A stretch of DNA of 55,988 nucleotides from Albidovulum sp. (GTDB lineage: Bacteria > Pseudomonadota > Alphaproteobacteria > Rhodobacterales > Rhodobacteraceae): assembly GCA_030837825.1 (NCBI GenBank), contig JAUQYB010000010.1, positions 1 to 55,988 of the forward strand, read 5' to 3'. Shown piece by piece: positions 10,521-21,291 of this stretch (position 1 is its first letter; each line of letters starts with the position of its first letter). The notes below the pieces were generated by a model. That model saw only the letters and a list, made by a program, of their open reading frames with translations, did no database searches and was not told the origin of the DNA. Position numbers and translations under genes: made by a program.

Positions 10521-11447
10521 TCAGAGCTTCAGCGCCGGGATGATCTGCTTCTTCCGGCTCATGATGCCCGGAAGAACCACGGTATCGCCGGTGACCTTCG
10601 CGCCGAAGGACGCCTCGGCGATCCGCTTCACGAGGTCGTTCGGCACCAGCAGCGTCGCCTCTTCCTTCAGGATGTCGACGACGAAGAGCAGGACCTGATC
10701 GGCGCCGTCCTCTTTCGCAACGCCTTCCATCGAGGCCATCAGGCTCGCCTTGCGGTCAAGGATCACCTTCGGCGCAGTGGTTTCCAGCACCGAGACGCGC
10801 AGCTCCTTGCCGGCGACGGTGTATTCCTTGGAATCCATCCTGAGAAGCTCGGCGTCGGAGAAGGCGCCGACGTCCGACTTCGCCTCGAACATCTCGGCGG
10901 CATAGGCGGGGATGTCGATGCCGAGATCGGCCGCCAGTTCCTCGGCCAGTTTCCTGTCCTGATCGGTCGTGGTGGGCGAGCGGAATTCCAGCGTGTCGGA
11001 GAGGATGCACGAGAGCATCGCGCCCTTGATCTCGCGCGGCATCTTCGCGGCGTTCGGGCCCATCAGGTTGTGCATGATCGTCGCGGTGCAGGCCAGCGGC
11101 TTGATCGTGATGTCGATCGGGCCCGCGGTTTCCAGCCCGCCGGTCAGCTTGTGGTGATCGATGATCTGGATGATGTCGGCCTTGTTGATGCCTTCGGGCA
11201 GTTCGGCCGGGTTGTTGGTGTCGACGATCACCACCTTCTCGCCCGCCGCGATGCCGGAAATGATGTCGGGCTTCTTCAGGCCCCATTTCCTCAGCACGAA
11301 GGCGGCCTCGGTGTTCGGCTCGCCGAGCAGCCTGGCTTCGGCCGGCTGCTTCCGGTGCTCGGTCAGATACCAGGCCCAGATGATGGGCGAGCCGGTGGAA
11401 TCGGTGTCGGGGGACTTGTGGCCGAAGACCTTGATCATGTGCGTCAT
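10521..11447 (-). CDS. ppaC: Manganese-dependent inorganic pyrophosphatase (family II)
   Basis: Hydrolyses pyrophosphate to phosphate and so drives biosynthetic reactions. It is a DHH-family enzyme of about 308 residues. Metal ligands are in GHKSPDTDSTG (residues 8-18), VDTNNPAE and IDHHKLTG. The DHHA2 C-terminal domain carries the SRKKQIIP motif that binds substrate. The start at 11447 (MTHMIKVFGHK) is preferred; 11438 is an alternative, and an upstream in-frame extension would enter the promoter. A good promoter is at 11473-11501. Confidence 0.96.
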   Translation of the reverse strand: MTHMIKVFGHKSPDTDSTGSPIIWAWYLTEHRKQPAEARLLGEPNTEAAFVLRKWGLKKPDIISGIAAGEKVVIVDTNNPAELPEGINKADIIQIIDHHKLTGGLETAGPIDITIKPLACTATIMHNLMGPNAAKMPREIKGAMLSCILSDTLEFRSPTTTDQDRKLAEELAADLGIDIPAYAAEMFEAKSDVGAFSDAELLRMDSKEYTVAGKELRVSVLETTAPKVILDRKASLMASMEGVAKEDGADQVLLFVVDILKEEATLLVPNDLVKRIAEASFGAKVTGDTVVLPGIMSRKKQIIPALKL

Positions 11448-11472
11448 CCGTGAAAGGGCGAAAATCGCGCGC

Positions 11473-11501
11473 CTTATAGGCGCTCGGCCGCGGCTTGTCA
11501 C
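11473..11501 (-). promoter_or_regulatory. Sigma-70-type promoter for ppaC
   Basis: On the minus strand GTGACA (11501-11496) and TATAAG (11478-11473) are separated by exactly 17 bp. Transcription would begin about 20 bp before the ppaC start codon, consistent with a short leader. Confidence 0.6.
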
Positions 11502-11519
11502 GGGGCAGGGGCAGGCCGC

Positions 11520-12512
11520 TCAGAACGGCAGGCGTTCGATCCTGAAGCCCTCGCGCTCCAGCAGCGCAAGGACGCCGTCCCGCCCCGACAGGTGCAGCGC
11601 CCCGAAGGCGGCGAAGACCGGGCCCTCGGCCGCGGCCGCCTCGATCACCGGAATCCACGACCGGTTGCGGCGGAACATCAGCAGTTCCTCCATCGCCGCA
11701 AGGTCGGCATCGACCGACTCCGGCGTCTCGCCTGGCAGATCCAGCGCGGCCAGCCGGCCGAGCTCCCAGGTGACGCGCACATCCTCGGCGAAATAGGCCG
11801 TGGTCAGCGTCACCGCGAAGTCCTCGGCGCGGGCGTTCATCGCCAGCGTGGCGCGGATCATGTCGATCTGTTCGGCTGGCGCCATGCCGTCGAACAGGGT
11901 GAAGACCGTGTCGTAGGGTTCAAGCGCCCGGACCGGGATGCCCCGCGCCGCAGCGCGTGCGATGATGCGGGTGTCGAGCCCGTTGGGATCGCCCGCCATG
12001 TCGGCCATCGCGCAGGCCGGGATGCCGAGCAGCATCGCGACATACCAGGGCTGCATCTTCGCGGCGACGAAACCGGGCAGGCCGCGTTCCTGCATCGCCG
12101 CCGAGAGCGCCTTCCAGTCCGCCTCCTCCAGCCGCTCGGGAAGCGTCGGCCCCTCCATCGCGAACAGGCGGTCGGGGCGGCGCATCATCTCGGCCTCGAG
12201 GGCCGCCTGTTCCTCGGGCCCGGCCTCGACCAGGACGGTGCCGGCCGCGTCGATCGCCGGCGCCAGCCGCTCCATCACCGCGTCGTGGCGCGGGTCGTCA
12301 AGGTGATAGGTGCCGAGAAGGTGGACGACGGCATCGCCCCTGCTCGCCCGCCAGTGGTTGCCGCGGCCATAGGCCAGCGAATCCACGGCCGAGGTGATTC
12401 CGGCGCGCTGGTCGGCGTCGAGCGTCGGCAGGATATCCTGCCCGGTGCAGGCCGCGTTCGCCCCGCCCGCGGGCAGGCAGAGCAACAGGCTGACGGCAAG
12501 GTGTCGGATCAT
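11520..12512 (-). CDS. TraB/GumN family protein, exported
   Basis: A 330-residue protein with a short signal peptide (RHLAVSLLLCLPAGGANA, cleavage likely after residue 20). HLLGTYHLDDPRHD follows near residue 58 and the C-terminal FAAFGALHLSGRDGV near residue 303. These two His-containing signatures define the TraB/GumN family, proposed to be metallopeptidase-like. It is probably periplasmic. The start at 12512 has GGGAG 7 nt upstream; longer in-frame starts would spoil the signal peptide. It is divergent from groES-groEL. Confidence 0.9.
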   Translation of the reverse strand: MIRHLAVSLLLCLPAGGANAACTGQDILPTLDADQRAGITSAVDSLAYGRGNHWRASRGDAVVHLLGTYHLDDPRHDAVMERLAPAIDAAGTVLVEAGPEEQAALEAEMMRRPDRLFAMEGPTLPERLEEADWKALSAAMQERGLPGFVAAKMQPWYVAMLLGIPACAMADMAGDPNGLDTRIIARAAARGIPVRALEPYDTVFTLFDGMAPAEQIDMIRATLAMNARAEDFAVTLTTAYFAEDVRVTWELGRLAALDLPGETPESVDADLAAMEELLMFRRNRSWIPVIEAAAAEGPVFAAFGALHLSGRDGVLALLEREGFRIERLPF

Positions 12513-12618
12513 CCCAGACTCCCGCAGGGCGGCGCGACAGCATCCAATGGCCATGACTATACCCGCGCGCGATGGCAAGGTCATGCCGAAGCCGCGGCAA
12601 TTTTGCGTGCAGCGGCGG

Positions 12619-12647
12619 TTGACAGGCGGATTTCGCTGGCCTAACTA
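12619..12647 (+). promoter_or_regulatory. Housekeeping-type promoter of groES-groEL
   Basis: A perfect TTGACA (12619-12624) and TAACTA (12642-12647) are separated by 17 bp. The predicted start point falls next to the CIRCE operator, so bound HrcA would block initiation. Confidence 0.8.
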
Positions 12648-12655
12648 GCCCGGTG

Positions 12656-12682
12656 TTGGCACTCGACCAAGGCGAGTGCTAA
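12656..12682 (+). promoter_or_regulatory. CIRCE operator (HrcA binding site)
   Basis: TTGGCACTC, a 9-bp spacer, then GAGTGCTAA: this matches the CIRCE consensus with one mismatch in the left arm. Its place between promoter and groES predicts HrcA-mediated heat-shock repression. The hrcA gene is not in the window. Confidence 0.95.
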
Positions 12683-12720
12683 TCACGATTGAACCTGGAA
12701 ACCCAAGGGAGTGTTGCCAG

Positions 12721-14695
<1,975 letters not shown>

Positions 14696-14720
14696 GCCAT
14701 CCGTTCCGACGGAACAGGGG

Positions 14721-14746
14721 AAGGGGCGCCGCAGGGCGCCCCTTTT
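14721..14746 (+). terminator. Intrinsic terminator of groES-groEL
   Basis: A perfect 10-bp stem (14721-14730 with 14735-14744) closes a GCAG loop and is followed by TTCC. It lies 25 bp past the groEL stop. A weaker hairpin, GTTCC-GAC-GGAAC, lies just before it. Confidence 0.85.
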
Positions 14747-14792
14747 CCGTTGCGCCTGGTCAAAGCGGCCCGGCCTGTGCCAGGGTCAGCGC

Positions 14793-15680
14793 ATGGTGAA
14801 GGCCGTCTACATCGCGTCGTCCCACTCCGCCTACAAGGACCGCCCGGGCGAGTGGTATCACTTCCCGAACGGCTACCTGTCGCGTGTGGCCCAGACCGTC
14901 GGTGACTGGGTCATCTTCTATGAAGGGCGGGCGGGTGGTTCGCGCGGCTACTACGCCGTTCAGCGGGTCGAGCGGATCGTTTCCGACCCCGAAGATGCGA
15001 ACCACAGCTATGCGCTGCTGGACCGGTCGACCGAACTGAGCTTCGAACGCAACGTTCCGAGGACCCGCGCGAACGGCACGCCCTACGAGACCGGCTTGCC
15101 GGCCTCGGGCGGAAACAACTCGTCGGCCGTCAGGCTCATTTCCAACGGCGACTTCGCCGCGATCATCGCAGAGGGGCTGCGGTCCGATCCGGTGCCGGAC
15201 GCACTTCCGCGCGAGGGCGGGCCGGGCGGCATGCCGGGGTTCGGCGCCCCGGCGCAGGAGCCGTTCCTGGGACCGGAGCGCGAGATGATCCTGACCTCGC
15301 GCGCCTTCCGCGACCAGTCCTTCGCACGTCAGGTGCGCCGCGCCTATGCCGGGCGCTGCGCCATGTCGGGGCTGGAATTGCGCAACGGCGGCGGGCGGCC
15401 CGAGGTGGAGGCCGCGCATATCCTGCCGGTCGAGGAGCGCGGGCCCGACACCGTCCGCAACGGGCTGGCCCTGTCAGGCACGATCCACTGGATGTTCGAC
15501 CGCGGGCTCGTCTCGGTCGACGAGGACAATTCGCTGCTGATCGCCCGGGACTCGATCGCCGGCGAGGTGGCCGAGCGGCTCTTCGTTCCCGACCGCCGCC
15601 TGATCGTTCCCTCCGACCCGTCGCTGCGCCCGCACCCCGCCTATCTGGACTGGCACCGGCGGCACCGGTTCAAGGGCTGA
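14793..15680 (+). CDS. HNH endonuclease with a PUA/EVE-like N-terminal domain
   Basis: A 295-residue putative nuclease. The C-terminal half has a His-Asn-His region: EAAHILPVEE with His at about 209, then NGLALSGTIHWMFDRGLVSV at about 222-241. A lone Cys (GRCAMSGLE) precedes it. The N-terminal 100 residues (GEWYHFPNGYLSRV, GDWVIFYEGR, GYYAVQRVERI) look like a small beta-barrel of the PUA/EVE type, used elsewhere to read modified bases. That domain assignment is my inference from pattern only. It stands alone after the groEL terminator with no methyltransferase beside it, which fits a modification-dependent nuclease. Confidence 0.75.
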   Translation: MVKAVYIASSHSAYKDRPGEWYHFPNGYLSRVAQTVGDWVIFYEGRAGGSRGYYAVQRVERIVSDPEDANHSYALLDRSTELSFERNVPRTRANGTPYETGLPASGGNNSSAVRLISNGDFAAIIAEGLRSDPVPDALPREGGPGGMPGFGAPAQEPFLGPEREMILTSRAFRDQSFARQVRRAYAGRCAMSGLELRNGGGRPEVEAAHILPVEERGPDTVRNGLALSGTIHWMFDRGLVSVDEDNSLLIARDSIAGEVAERLFVPDRRLIVPSDPSLRPHPAYLDWHRRHRFKG

Positions 15681-15725
15681 GCCCTCCCCGGTGACGGGGG
15701 CGGGGCGAGGCGCTAGGCTCCGCCC

Positions 15726-16589
15726 ATGCGCCTCGTCCTTCTCACCGCGCTCACCATGACCGCCTTCGCGGCGAATTCGGTGCTGAACCGGGCGGCGGTG
15801 GGGCCGGGGCACATTGGCGCGGTGGAGTTCGCCGTGGTCCGGCTTCTCGCCGGGGCGGCGATGCTGGGGCTTCTGGTCGTGGGCCGGCGCATCCGGACCG
15901 GGCAGCGTCTCTGGCCGGGCCGGCGGGGCAGGGCGGCGGGGGCGCTGTCGCTTCTCGTCTACCTCTTCGGCTTCTCGCTCGCCTATGGCGCGCTCGACGC
16001 GGGCACCGGCGCGCTGATCCTTTTCGGCACCGTGCAGATCACCATGTTCGGGGGCGCGCTGGCGATGCGGGAACCCGTGCCGGCGCGGCGCTGGACCGGC
16101 GCCGGGGTGGCGTTCCTCGGGCTTGTCTACCTGCTCGCGCCCGGCCCCGGGGCTGGCCAGAGCCTGGCGCACGCCGCGCTGATGGTGGCGGCCGGCGTCG
16201 GCTGGGGCATCTATTCGCTGTCGGCACGCGGCACCCGCGATCCCCTCGGCGCAACGGCGTGGAACTTCATCCTCGCGGTGCCTGTGGCCGCGCTGATCGT
16301 CGCCGTTCTGCCCGCATCCCCGATGTCCGTGCCGGCTGAGCCCGCGGGCCTTGCCCTCGCGCTTGTCTCGGGTGCCGTCACATCGGGCCTGGGCTATGCG
16401 CTCTGGTACACGATCCTGCCCGGCCTCGGCGCCGCGCGGGGCGGGGTGGCGCAACTGAGCGTCCCGGTGCTGGCGCTGGCCGGGGGGATGGTCCTGCTCG
16501 GCGAACCGCTGACCCTGCGCTTCTTTCTCGCCTCCGTCCTTGTCCTCGGCGGCGTCGCCATCGCCGTCCGCCCGGCCCGTCAGCCGTAG
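15726..16589 (+). CDS. DMT-family (EamA) transporter
   Basis: A 287-residue inner-membrane protein with about ten hydrophobic segments in two repeated halves. The first half starts LVLLTALTMTAFAANSVLNRAAV and the second begins at about residue 150. The EamA motif RLLAGAAMLGLLV is near residue 40. Family members export small metabolites such as amino acids; the substrate is unknown. The last 10 bp overlap the coding end of the convergent greB gene. Confidence 0.9.
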   Translation: MRLVLLTALTMTAFAANSVLNRAAVGPGHIGAVEFAVVRLLAGAAMLGLLVVGRRIRTGQRLWPGRRGRAAGALSLLVYLFGFSLAYGALDAGTGALILFGTVQITMFGGALAMREPVPARRWTGAGVAFLGLVYLLAPGPGAGQSLAHAALMVAAGVGWGIYSLSARGTRDPLGATAWNFILAVPVAALIVAVLPASPMSVPAEPAGLALALVSGAVTSGLGYALWYTILPGLGAARGGVAQLSVPVLALAGGMVLLGEPLTLRFFLASVLVLGGVAIAVRPARQP

Positions 16590-17071
16590 GCGATGGCGAT
16601 GACCTCCAGCTCCGCCGCGCCGGCGGGGCGGCGCCACTCCACCGTGTCCCCGACATGCGCGCCGATCAGCGCGCGGGCTAGCGGCGACTGCGGGGCGATG
16701 CGGCCGAGCGCGGCGTCCGCCTCGTCCTCTCCGGTGATCTCGTAGACCGTTTCGCGCCCCTCCCCGTCGGCCACGGTGACGCGGGCGCCGAAGGCGACCT
16801 CGCCCTTCGGCTGGGTTGCCGGATCGACCGGGATCGCCGAGGCGAGCCGCGCCTCGAGATAGCGGATGTCGCGTTCGGCCGCCTTCTCCGGCAGACGGTC
16901 GAGCCGGTCGGGCCGTGCCTTCAGGCGGGCAAGCTCGACCCGCACCGCTTCCAGCCGGTCGCGCAGCGCGGCAAGGCCGCGCGGGGTCACGTAGTTCGGA
17001 TGCGGGCTGATGGGCAGGTCTGGCAGCGGCTCGGTGTCGGGCCTGTCCTCCTTGACGAAGGCGCGGCTCAT
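16580..17071 (-). CDS. greB: GreA/GreB-family transcription elongation factor
   Basis: A 163-residue protein with an N-terminal coiled coil (GLAALRDRLEAVRVELARL at about 33-51) and the C-terminal FKBP-like domain (PKGEVAFGARVTVADGEG, then IAPQSPLARALIGAHVGDTV). This layout fits Gre factors, which rescue backtracked RNA polymerase by stimulating transcript cleavage. The N-terminal region is closer to GreB than GreA. Its ATG overlaps the stop of the nudix gene (ATGA). An alternative is a Rnk-like or other Gre-fold protein. Confidence 0.85.
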   Translation of the reverse strand: MSRAFVKEDRPDTEPLPDLPISPHPNYVTPRGLAALRDRLEAVRVELARLKARPDRLDRLPEKAAERDIRYLEARLASAIPVDPATQPKGEVAFGARVTVADGEGRETVYEITGEDEADAALGRIAPQSPLARALIGAHVGDTVEWRRPAGAAELEVIAIAYG

Positions 17072-17520
17072 GGCACGATCTCCTCCAGCGGGTCGTAGTG
17101 GACCGGTGCCCCGGGCGTGAAGGCCACGCGCGACAGGCTGTCGGGTTTCAGCCGGATCGCGGCAAGCTCCGCGGGCGCGAAGAACCGGCAGGTGTGGACG
17201 ATGCCCGCCGGATCGGCCCAGTTCGGGTCGAGCCCGCCGCCGGCGATCCGGCAGCGGAAGAACAGGTCGACCTGGTGGTAGCCCGATTTCGGATCATGGA
17301 ATTCGTTGACGAGCGCCAGTTGCCCGACCTCGACCGTCAGCCCGCATTCCTCGTGGACTTCACGCCTGAGGTTCTCGGGCAGCGATTGACCCGGCTCCAC
17401 CCCGCCGCCCGGCGCGCCCCAGAGGTCCGACCGGTTGCCCGGGTAGGCGTTCACCAGCAGAAGTCGCCCATCCTGAACGATGATCGCGCGGGTGGCGAGG
17501 CGGGGCGAGCGGGTCTTCAT
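17068..17520 (-). CDS. NUDIX hydrolase
   Basis: A 150-residue protein with the Nudix box [18 protein letters not shown] followed by HEECGL, at about residues 38-61, matching GX5EX7REUXEEXGU. It presumably hydrolyses a nucleoside diphosphate linked to another group. The N-terminus ([20 protein letters not shown]) is the usual first strand pair. It is translationally coupled to the downstream greB-like gene by a 4-bp overlap. Confidence 0.92.
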   Translation of the reverse strand: MKTRSPRLATRAIIVQDGRLLLVNAYPGNRSDLWGAPGGGVEPGQSLPENLRREVHEECGLTVEVGQLALVNEFHDPKSGYHQVDLFFRCRIAGGGLDPNWADPAGIVHTCRFFAPAELAAIRLKPDSLSRVAFTPGAPVHYDPLEEIVP

Positions 17521-17597
17521 GGGCGGGCAGAGTGACGGAGCGCCGGGGCGAGGGCAAGGGGCTGGCGCCGGGACGGGGGCTGCCCTATCACCGGCCC

Positions 17598-18338
17598 ATG
17601 TGGAAATCGCTCGTCATGCTTGTCCTTCCGGGTGCCATGATCGCCGCCCTTCCGGCGGCCGCGGCGGACTGCGTCGTCCTCCTGCACGGGCTGGCGCGCA
17701 GCGAGGCGTCGCTTCTCGTGATGGAAGGCGCGCTCGTCCGGGCGGGCTACCGGGTGGTCAACGAGGGCTATCCCTCGACCTCCGCCACCATCGGGACGCT
17801 GGTGCGCGACCATGTCGGCCCCCAGGTGGCCCGCTGCGGCACGGACGACACCGTCCATTTCGTGACGCATTCGATGGGCGGCATCCTCGCCCGCGCCTGG
17901 CTGGCCGACCACCGGCCGGCGAAGATGGGCCGCGTGGTGATGCTCGCTCCGCCCAACCACGGATCGGAGCTTGTCGATGCCTTCGGCGACCTCGGGGCCT
18001 TCCGCTGGCTGAACGGGCCCGCGGGGCTGGAGTTGGGCACCCGGCCCGCGAGCGTTCCGAACGCGCTGCCGGCGGTGCGGTTCGATCTGGGGATCATCGC
18101 CGGCGACCGCTCGCTCAACCCGGTCTATTCGGCGGTGATCGAGGGGGCCGACGACGGCAAGGTCAGCGTCGCCAGCACGAGGATCGGCGGCATGCGCGAC
18201 CATCTCGTGCTGCCGGTCACGCACACGTTCATGATGAACAATCCGCTCGTCGTGGCCGAGGTTCTGGAATTCCTCGCCAATGGGCGGTTCGACCACGATC
18301 TGACCTATCTCGACGCCGCGCGGCGGGTGCTGCGGTAG
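17598..18338 (+). CDS. Exported alpha/beta-hydrolase (lipase-like)
   Basis: A 246-residue protein. A signal peptide ([22 protein letters not shown]) is followed directly by [11 protein letters not shown] (oxyanion hole). The nucleophile elbow is [11 protein letters not shown] (Ser at about 96) and [11 protein letters not shown] follows near 122. This is the DUF676/lipase pattern of small periplasmic esterases. The start at 17598 is chosen because it begins the signal peptide; an in-frame ATG at 17532 would add a charged stretch. The nudix gene is divergent, starting 77 bp upstream. Confidence 0.85.
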   Translation: MWKSLVMLVLPGAMIAALPAAAADCVVLLHGLARSEASLLVMEGALVRAGYRVVNEGYPSTSATIGTLVRDHVGPQVARCGTDDTVHFVTHSMGGILARAWLADHRPAKMGRVVMLAPPNHGSELVDAFGDLGAFRWLNGPAGLELGTRPASVPNALPAVRFDLGIIAGDRSLNPVYSAVIEGADDGKVSVASTRIGGMRDHLVLPVTHTFMMNNPLVVAEVLEFLANGRFDHDLTYLDAARRVLR

Positions 18339-18507
18339 GGGCCGCCGCGGCCCCGCCCGGACGCCCCGCCGCCCGAGCGGCGGACCGCGAAGCGGGCGCC
18401 GCCCGGCTGGACGCCCCGGGCGAGACGGGTGGAGCGATGGCACGACGCCTGTCACCTTCGCGAAAGCGAGGTCTCCCGTTCGTCTGTTTCCCCCGAGGCG
18501 ACGCCCC

Positions 18508-19584
18508 TCACCCCTGCCGGACGATCCGGTTGACGTGGCCCATCTTGCGGCCGGGCCGGGCCTCGGCCTTGCCGTAGAGATGGATCGCGGCACCCCCCTC
18601 ACGGGCGATCGCGGAAACCTTCAGGATGTCGTCGCCGATCAGGTTCTCCATCACCACGTCGGCATGGCGGGTGCCGTCGCCGAGCGGCCAGCCGGCGACG
18701 GCGCGGATGTGCTGCTCGAACTGGTCGACGGCGCAGCCGTTCTGGGTCCAGTGGCCGGAGTTGTGGACCCGGGGCGCGATCTCGTTGACGACAAGGCCCG
18801 AGGCCGTGACGAACAGCTCCACCCCCAGCACGCCGACATAGTCCAGCGCCGTGAGGATGCGCGCCGCCAGCAGCACCGCATCGGTGCGCTCGGCCTCGCT
18901 CAGGCGGGCGGGCACGGTCGTGGTGCGCAGGATGCCCTCGCGGTGGACGTTCTCGCCGGGGTCGTAGGCGGCGACGCTGCCGTCCTGTCCGCGCGCGGCA
19001 ACGACCGAGACTTCGTGGCTGAACTCGACGAAGCCCTCGAGGATCGCCGGCGCCCCCGCCATCGCCGCGAGCGCCGCCGTGGCATCGGCGGCGGAGGCCA
19101 GCCGCACCTGTCCCTTGCCGTCATAGCCGAGCCGCCGGGTCTTGAGGATCGCCGGGCAGCCGATTTCCCCGATCGCCTCGGCCAGGTCCTCGGCGTCGTC
19201 GACCGCGGCGAAACGCGCGGTGACCAGGCCGAGATCGGTCAGGAACGCCTTTTCCTTCAGCCGGTCCTGGCTGACCGCCAGCGCGCGGCGGTTGGGATGG
19301 ATCGGGCGCCGTGCCTCCAGCGCGTCGAGCGCCGAGGTCGGGATGTTCTCGAACTCGTAGGTGACGACGTCGACCGCGGCGGCGAAGGCGCCGAGCGCGG
19401 CGAGATCGTCATAGGGCGCGGTCGTCACCCGATGCGCCACGTCGCCCGCCGGCGGGTTGGCTGCGGGCTCATAGACATGGGTCCGGTAGCCGAGCCGCGC
19501 CGCCGCGACCGACAGCATCCGGCCGAGCTGGCCGCCGCCGAGGATGCCGATGGTGGCGCCGGCGGGCAGGGGGGTGACGGTCAT
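18508..19584 (-). CDS. purK: N5-carboxyaminoimidazole ribonucleotide synthase
   Basis: ATP-grasp enzyme of purine synthesis that carboxylates AIR to N5-CAIR. The 358-residue product starts [20 protein letters not shown] with the N-terminal dinucleotide-like fold. It has TYEFENIPTSALDAL near 83, KTRRLGYDGKGQ near 155, and NEIAPRVHNSGHWTQNGC near 265. The ATG overlaps the stop of the gene between it and purE (ATGA). The three genes are one coupled unit. Confidence 0.97.
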   Translation of the reverse strand: MTVTPLPAGATIGILGGGQLGRMLSVAAARLGYRTHVYEPAANPPAGDVAHRVTTAPYDDLAALGAFAAAVDVVTYEFENIPTSALDALEARRPIHPNRRALAVSQDRLKEKAFLTDLGLVTARFAAVDDAEDLAEAIGEIGCPAILKTRRLGYDGKGQVRLASAADATAALAAMAGAPAILEGFVEFSHEVSVVAARGQDGSVAAYDPGENVHREGILRTTTVPARLSEAERTDAVLLAARILTALDYVGVLGVELFVTASGLVVNEIAPRVHNSGHWTQNGCAVDQFEQHIRAVAGWPLGDGTRHADVVMENLIGDDILKVSAIAREGGAAIHLYGKAEARPGRKMGHVNRIVRQG

Positions 19585-20336
19585 GCCTTCTCCATCCGCG
19601 CCTCGACCGCGTCGAGCGCGGCTAGGATCTGCCCCGGCACGCCCGCCGCCCTGAGCGCCTCGACCATCTGGAGGCTGTAGGTGCCGTCCGTGGCCAGCGC
19701 ATCGCGCTCCGCCGCGAGCCGCCCGGCGCCACCCTTGCGCATCGCATGGAGAAAGCCGCTGGTCAGTTGCGTCACGTAGAACTCGCCCGCGTCCTTGCCG
19801 ACCCGGGCGCCGAGCCAGCCCGCGGCCGTCGCCATCAGGTCGAGCAGGCCCGGCACCAGCACGCAGGCCGCCATGAAGGCGCCGAGCGCGGATTCCTCCG
19901 CCACCTTCACCACCGGGTTCTCCGGCGCGACGAGCGCGGAGAGAAGCGCATCGTCGCCGTAGGCGGCGAGCGGGCACCCGCCCTCCTCGACAAAGCCCAG
20001 GGGGATCGTCTGGACGAAACCCTGCGCCGGCGCGCAAAGCCGGCGAAGCGTGGCCTCGGGCACGCCGGCCATCACCGAGACGATCCGGTGATCGGCGCGG
20101 AAGCGGAGCGGCGCCAGCCCCGCTTCGGCGTGCTGCGGGCGCCGGCAGAGAAAGACGATGTCGCATTCGTCCAGCACCGCCTGCGGCTCGGCCACCCGCG
20201 CGCCGCAGTCGCGTGCCAGCGCGGCCGAGACCGCCTCGTTGCGGCGGGTGACGGTGATCTCGTGGCCTTTCGCGGCGAGATGGCGCGCCATCGGCGCGGC
20301 GATATGGCCGGTGCCGATGAAACCGATGCGGCTCAT
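19581..20336 (-). CDS. NAD(P)-binding oxidoreductase, pyrroline-5-carboxylate-reductase-like
   Basis: A 251-residue protein with an N-terminal NADP-binding motif [17 protein letters not shown] (residues 5-21) and TVTRRN at the end of strand two, where Arg would suit NADPH. The all-helical C-terminal part resembles the P5C reductase / F420-dependent oxidoreductase fold ([20 protein letters not shown], then [14 protein letters not shown]). A separate canonical proC is at 36814, so this is unlikely to be the proline enzyme. It overlaps purE and purK by 4 bp on each side, an unusual interruption of that pair. Substrate unknown. Confidence 0.75.
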   Translation of the reverse strand: MSRIGFIGTGHIAAPMARHLAAKGHEITVTRRNEAVSAALARDCGARVAEPQAVLDECDIVFLCRRPQHAEAGLAPLRFRADHRIVSVMAGVPEATLRRLCAPAQGFVQTIPLGFVEEGGCPLAAYGDDALLSALVAPENPVVKVAEESALGAFMAACVLVPGLLDLMATAAGWLGARVGKDAGEFYVTQLTSGFLHAMRKGGAGRLAAERDALATDGTYSLQMVEALRAAGVPGQILAALDAVEARMEKA

Positions 20337-20815
20337 TCCTGCGGCTCCTCCGGGATCGAGGCGGACAAGGCGTCGCGCCAGGCGTCCAGCCGCGTCGCAA
20401 GGGCGGGATCGGAAAGCGCGAGGATGGCCGCGGCCATCAGCCCGGCGTTGGCCGCCCCGGCAGCGCCGATCGCCATCGTCGCGACCGGATAGCCCTTCGG
20501 CATCTGGACGATGGAGTAAAGGCTGTCGACGCCCGACAGCGCCTTGGTCTGAACCGGCACGCCGATCACCGGCACCCGGGTCTTCGAGGCCATCATGCCC
20601 GGCAGGTGCGCGGCCCCTCCGGCGCCGGCGATGATCACCTGCAACCCGCGCTCGACCGCCGTCCGCCCGTAATCCCAGAGCCGGTCGGGCGTGCGGTGGG
20701 CCGAGACGATCTTTGCCTCGTAAGCCACGCCGAGGTCGTCGAGAATCGCCGCCGCCTCCTTCATCGTGGGCCAGTCGGACTGCGACCCCATGATGATGCC
20801 GACCTTCGCGCCCAT
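20333..20815 (-). CDS. purE: N5-carboxyaminoimidazole ribonucleotide mutase
   Basis: Class I PurE, which rearranges N5-CAIR to CAIR in purine synthesis. The 160-residue protein starts [17 protein letters not shown] (phosphate loop). It has [13 protein letters not shown] with the catalytic His at about 38-50, then [15 protein letters not shown] and [20 protein letters not shown]. The length is normal. It is first in the purE / oxidoreductase / purK unit. Confidence 0.98.
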   Translation of the reverse strand: MGAKVGIIMGSQSDWPTMKEAAAILDDLGVAYEAKIVSAHRTPDRLWDYGRTAVERGLQVIIAGAGGAAHLPGMMASKTRVPVIGVPVQTKALSGVDSLYSIVQMPKGYPVATMAIGAAGAANAGLMAAAILALSDPALATRLDAWRDALSASIPEEPQE

Positions 20816-20888
20816 GCCGCCTCCGCGCCTGAAATGGAGCGCGCACTATAGCCAGTGGCAGCCCCGGCGCAATGCCGCTTGCCGCCGC

Positions 20889-21122
20889 TCAGGCGATGAT
20901 GTCGGGGGTGAGGATGTCTTCCAGCCGGGCGATCTGGTCCTTCAGGTTCAGCTTCTGCTTCTTCAGCCGCCGGAGCGTGAGCTGGTCGGACCGGCCCGCG
21001 GCTTCCATATGGTGGATCGCCTCGTCGAGATCGCGGTGTTCCTGGCGCAGAACCTCCAGTTTCACGCGCAGGACTTCGGTCGGGTCCATTTCCAGGGGGG
21101 CATTCATCTCGTCATGGGCCAT
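20889..21122 (-). CDS. DUF465 (YdcH-like) protein
   Basis: A 77-residue, charged, helical protein. LRQEHRDLDEAIHHME followed by LRRLKKQKLNLKDQIARLED is the DUF465 helical hairpin. Function is not known. The start at 21122 (MAHDEM) is a judgement; 21107 is also possible and longer starts are less likely. It lies about 75 bp downstream of purE's promoter-proximal end on the same strand, and opposite to hsp20. Confidence 0.85.
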   Translation of the reverse strand: MAHDEMNAPLEMDPTEVLRVKLEVLRQEHRDLDEAIHHMEAAGRSDQLTLRRLKKQKLNLKDQIARLEDILTPDIIA

Positions 21123-21291
21123 GAGTCGCTCGGGAGTGTCAGCGGAAGATAGCAAGTCCCCGGGACTGCGGGAAGCTTTTCGAGACGGCCCGTCTTGTCG
21201 GCCGGGACCCGAGCCTCCATATTCAGGCCAAGGGCCGCCCGGACGGGGGCCCGTGACGCAATGTCGCTTGATGACGAGGACATGGCCCGAG

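Noticed and set aside
12676..12720. An upstream ATG extending groES by 15 residues
   Set aside because: It lies inside the CIRCE operator and the extra residues match no GroES.
18359..18430. Direct repeats of GGACGCCCC and a small hairpin between the lipase-like gene and purK
   Set aside because: Short and GC-rich enough to arise by chance; the 7-bp stem has no T-run.
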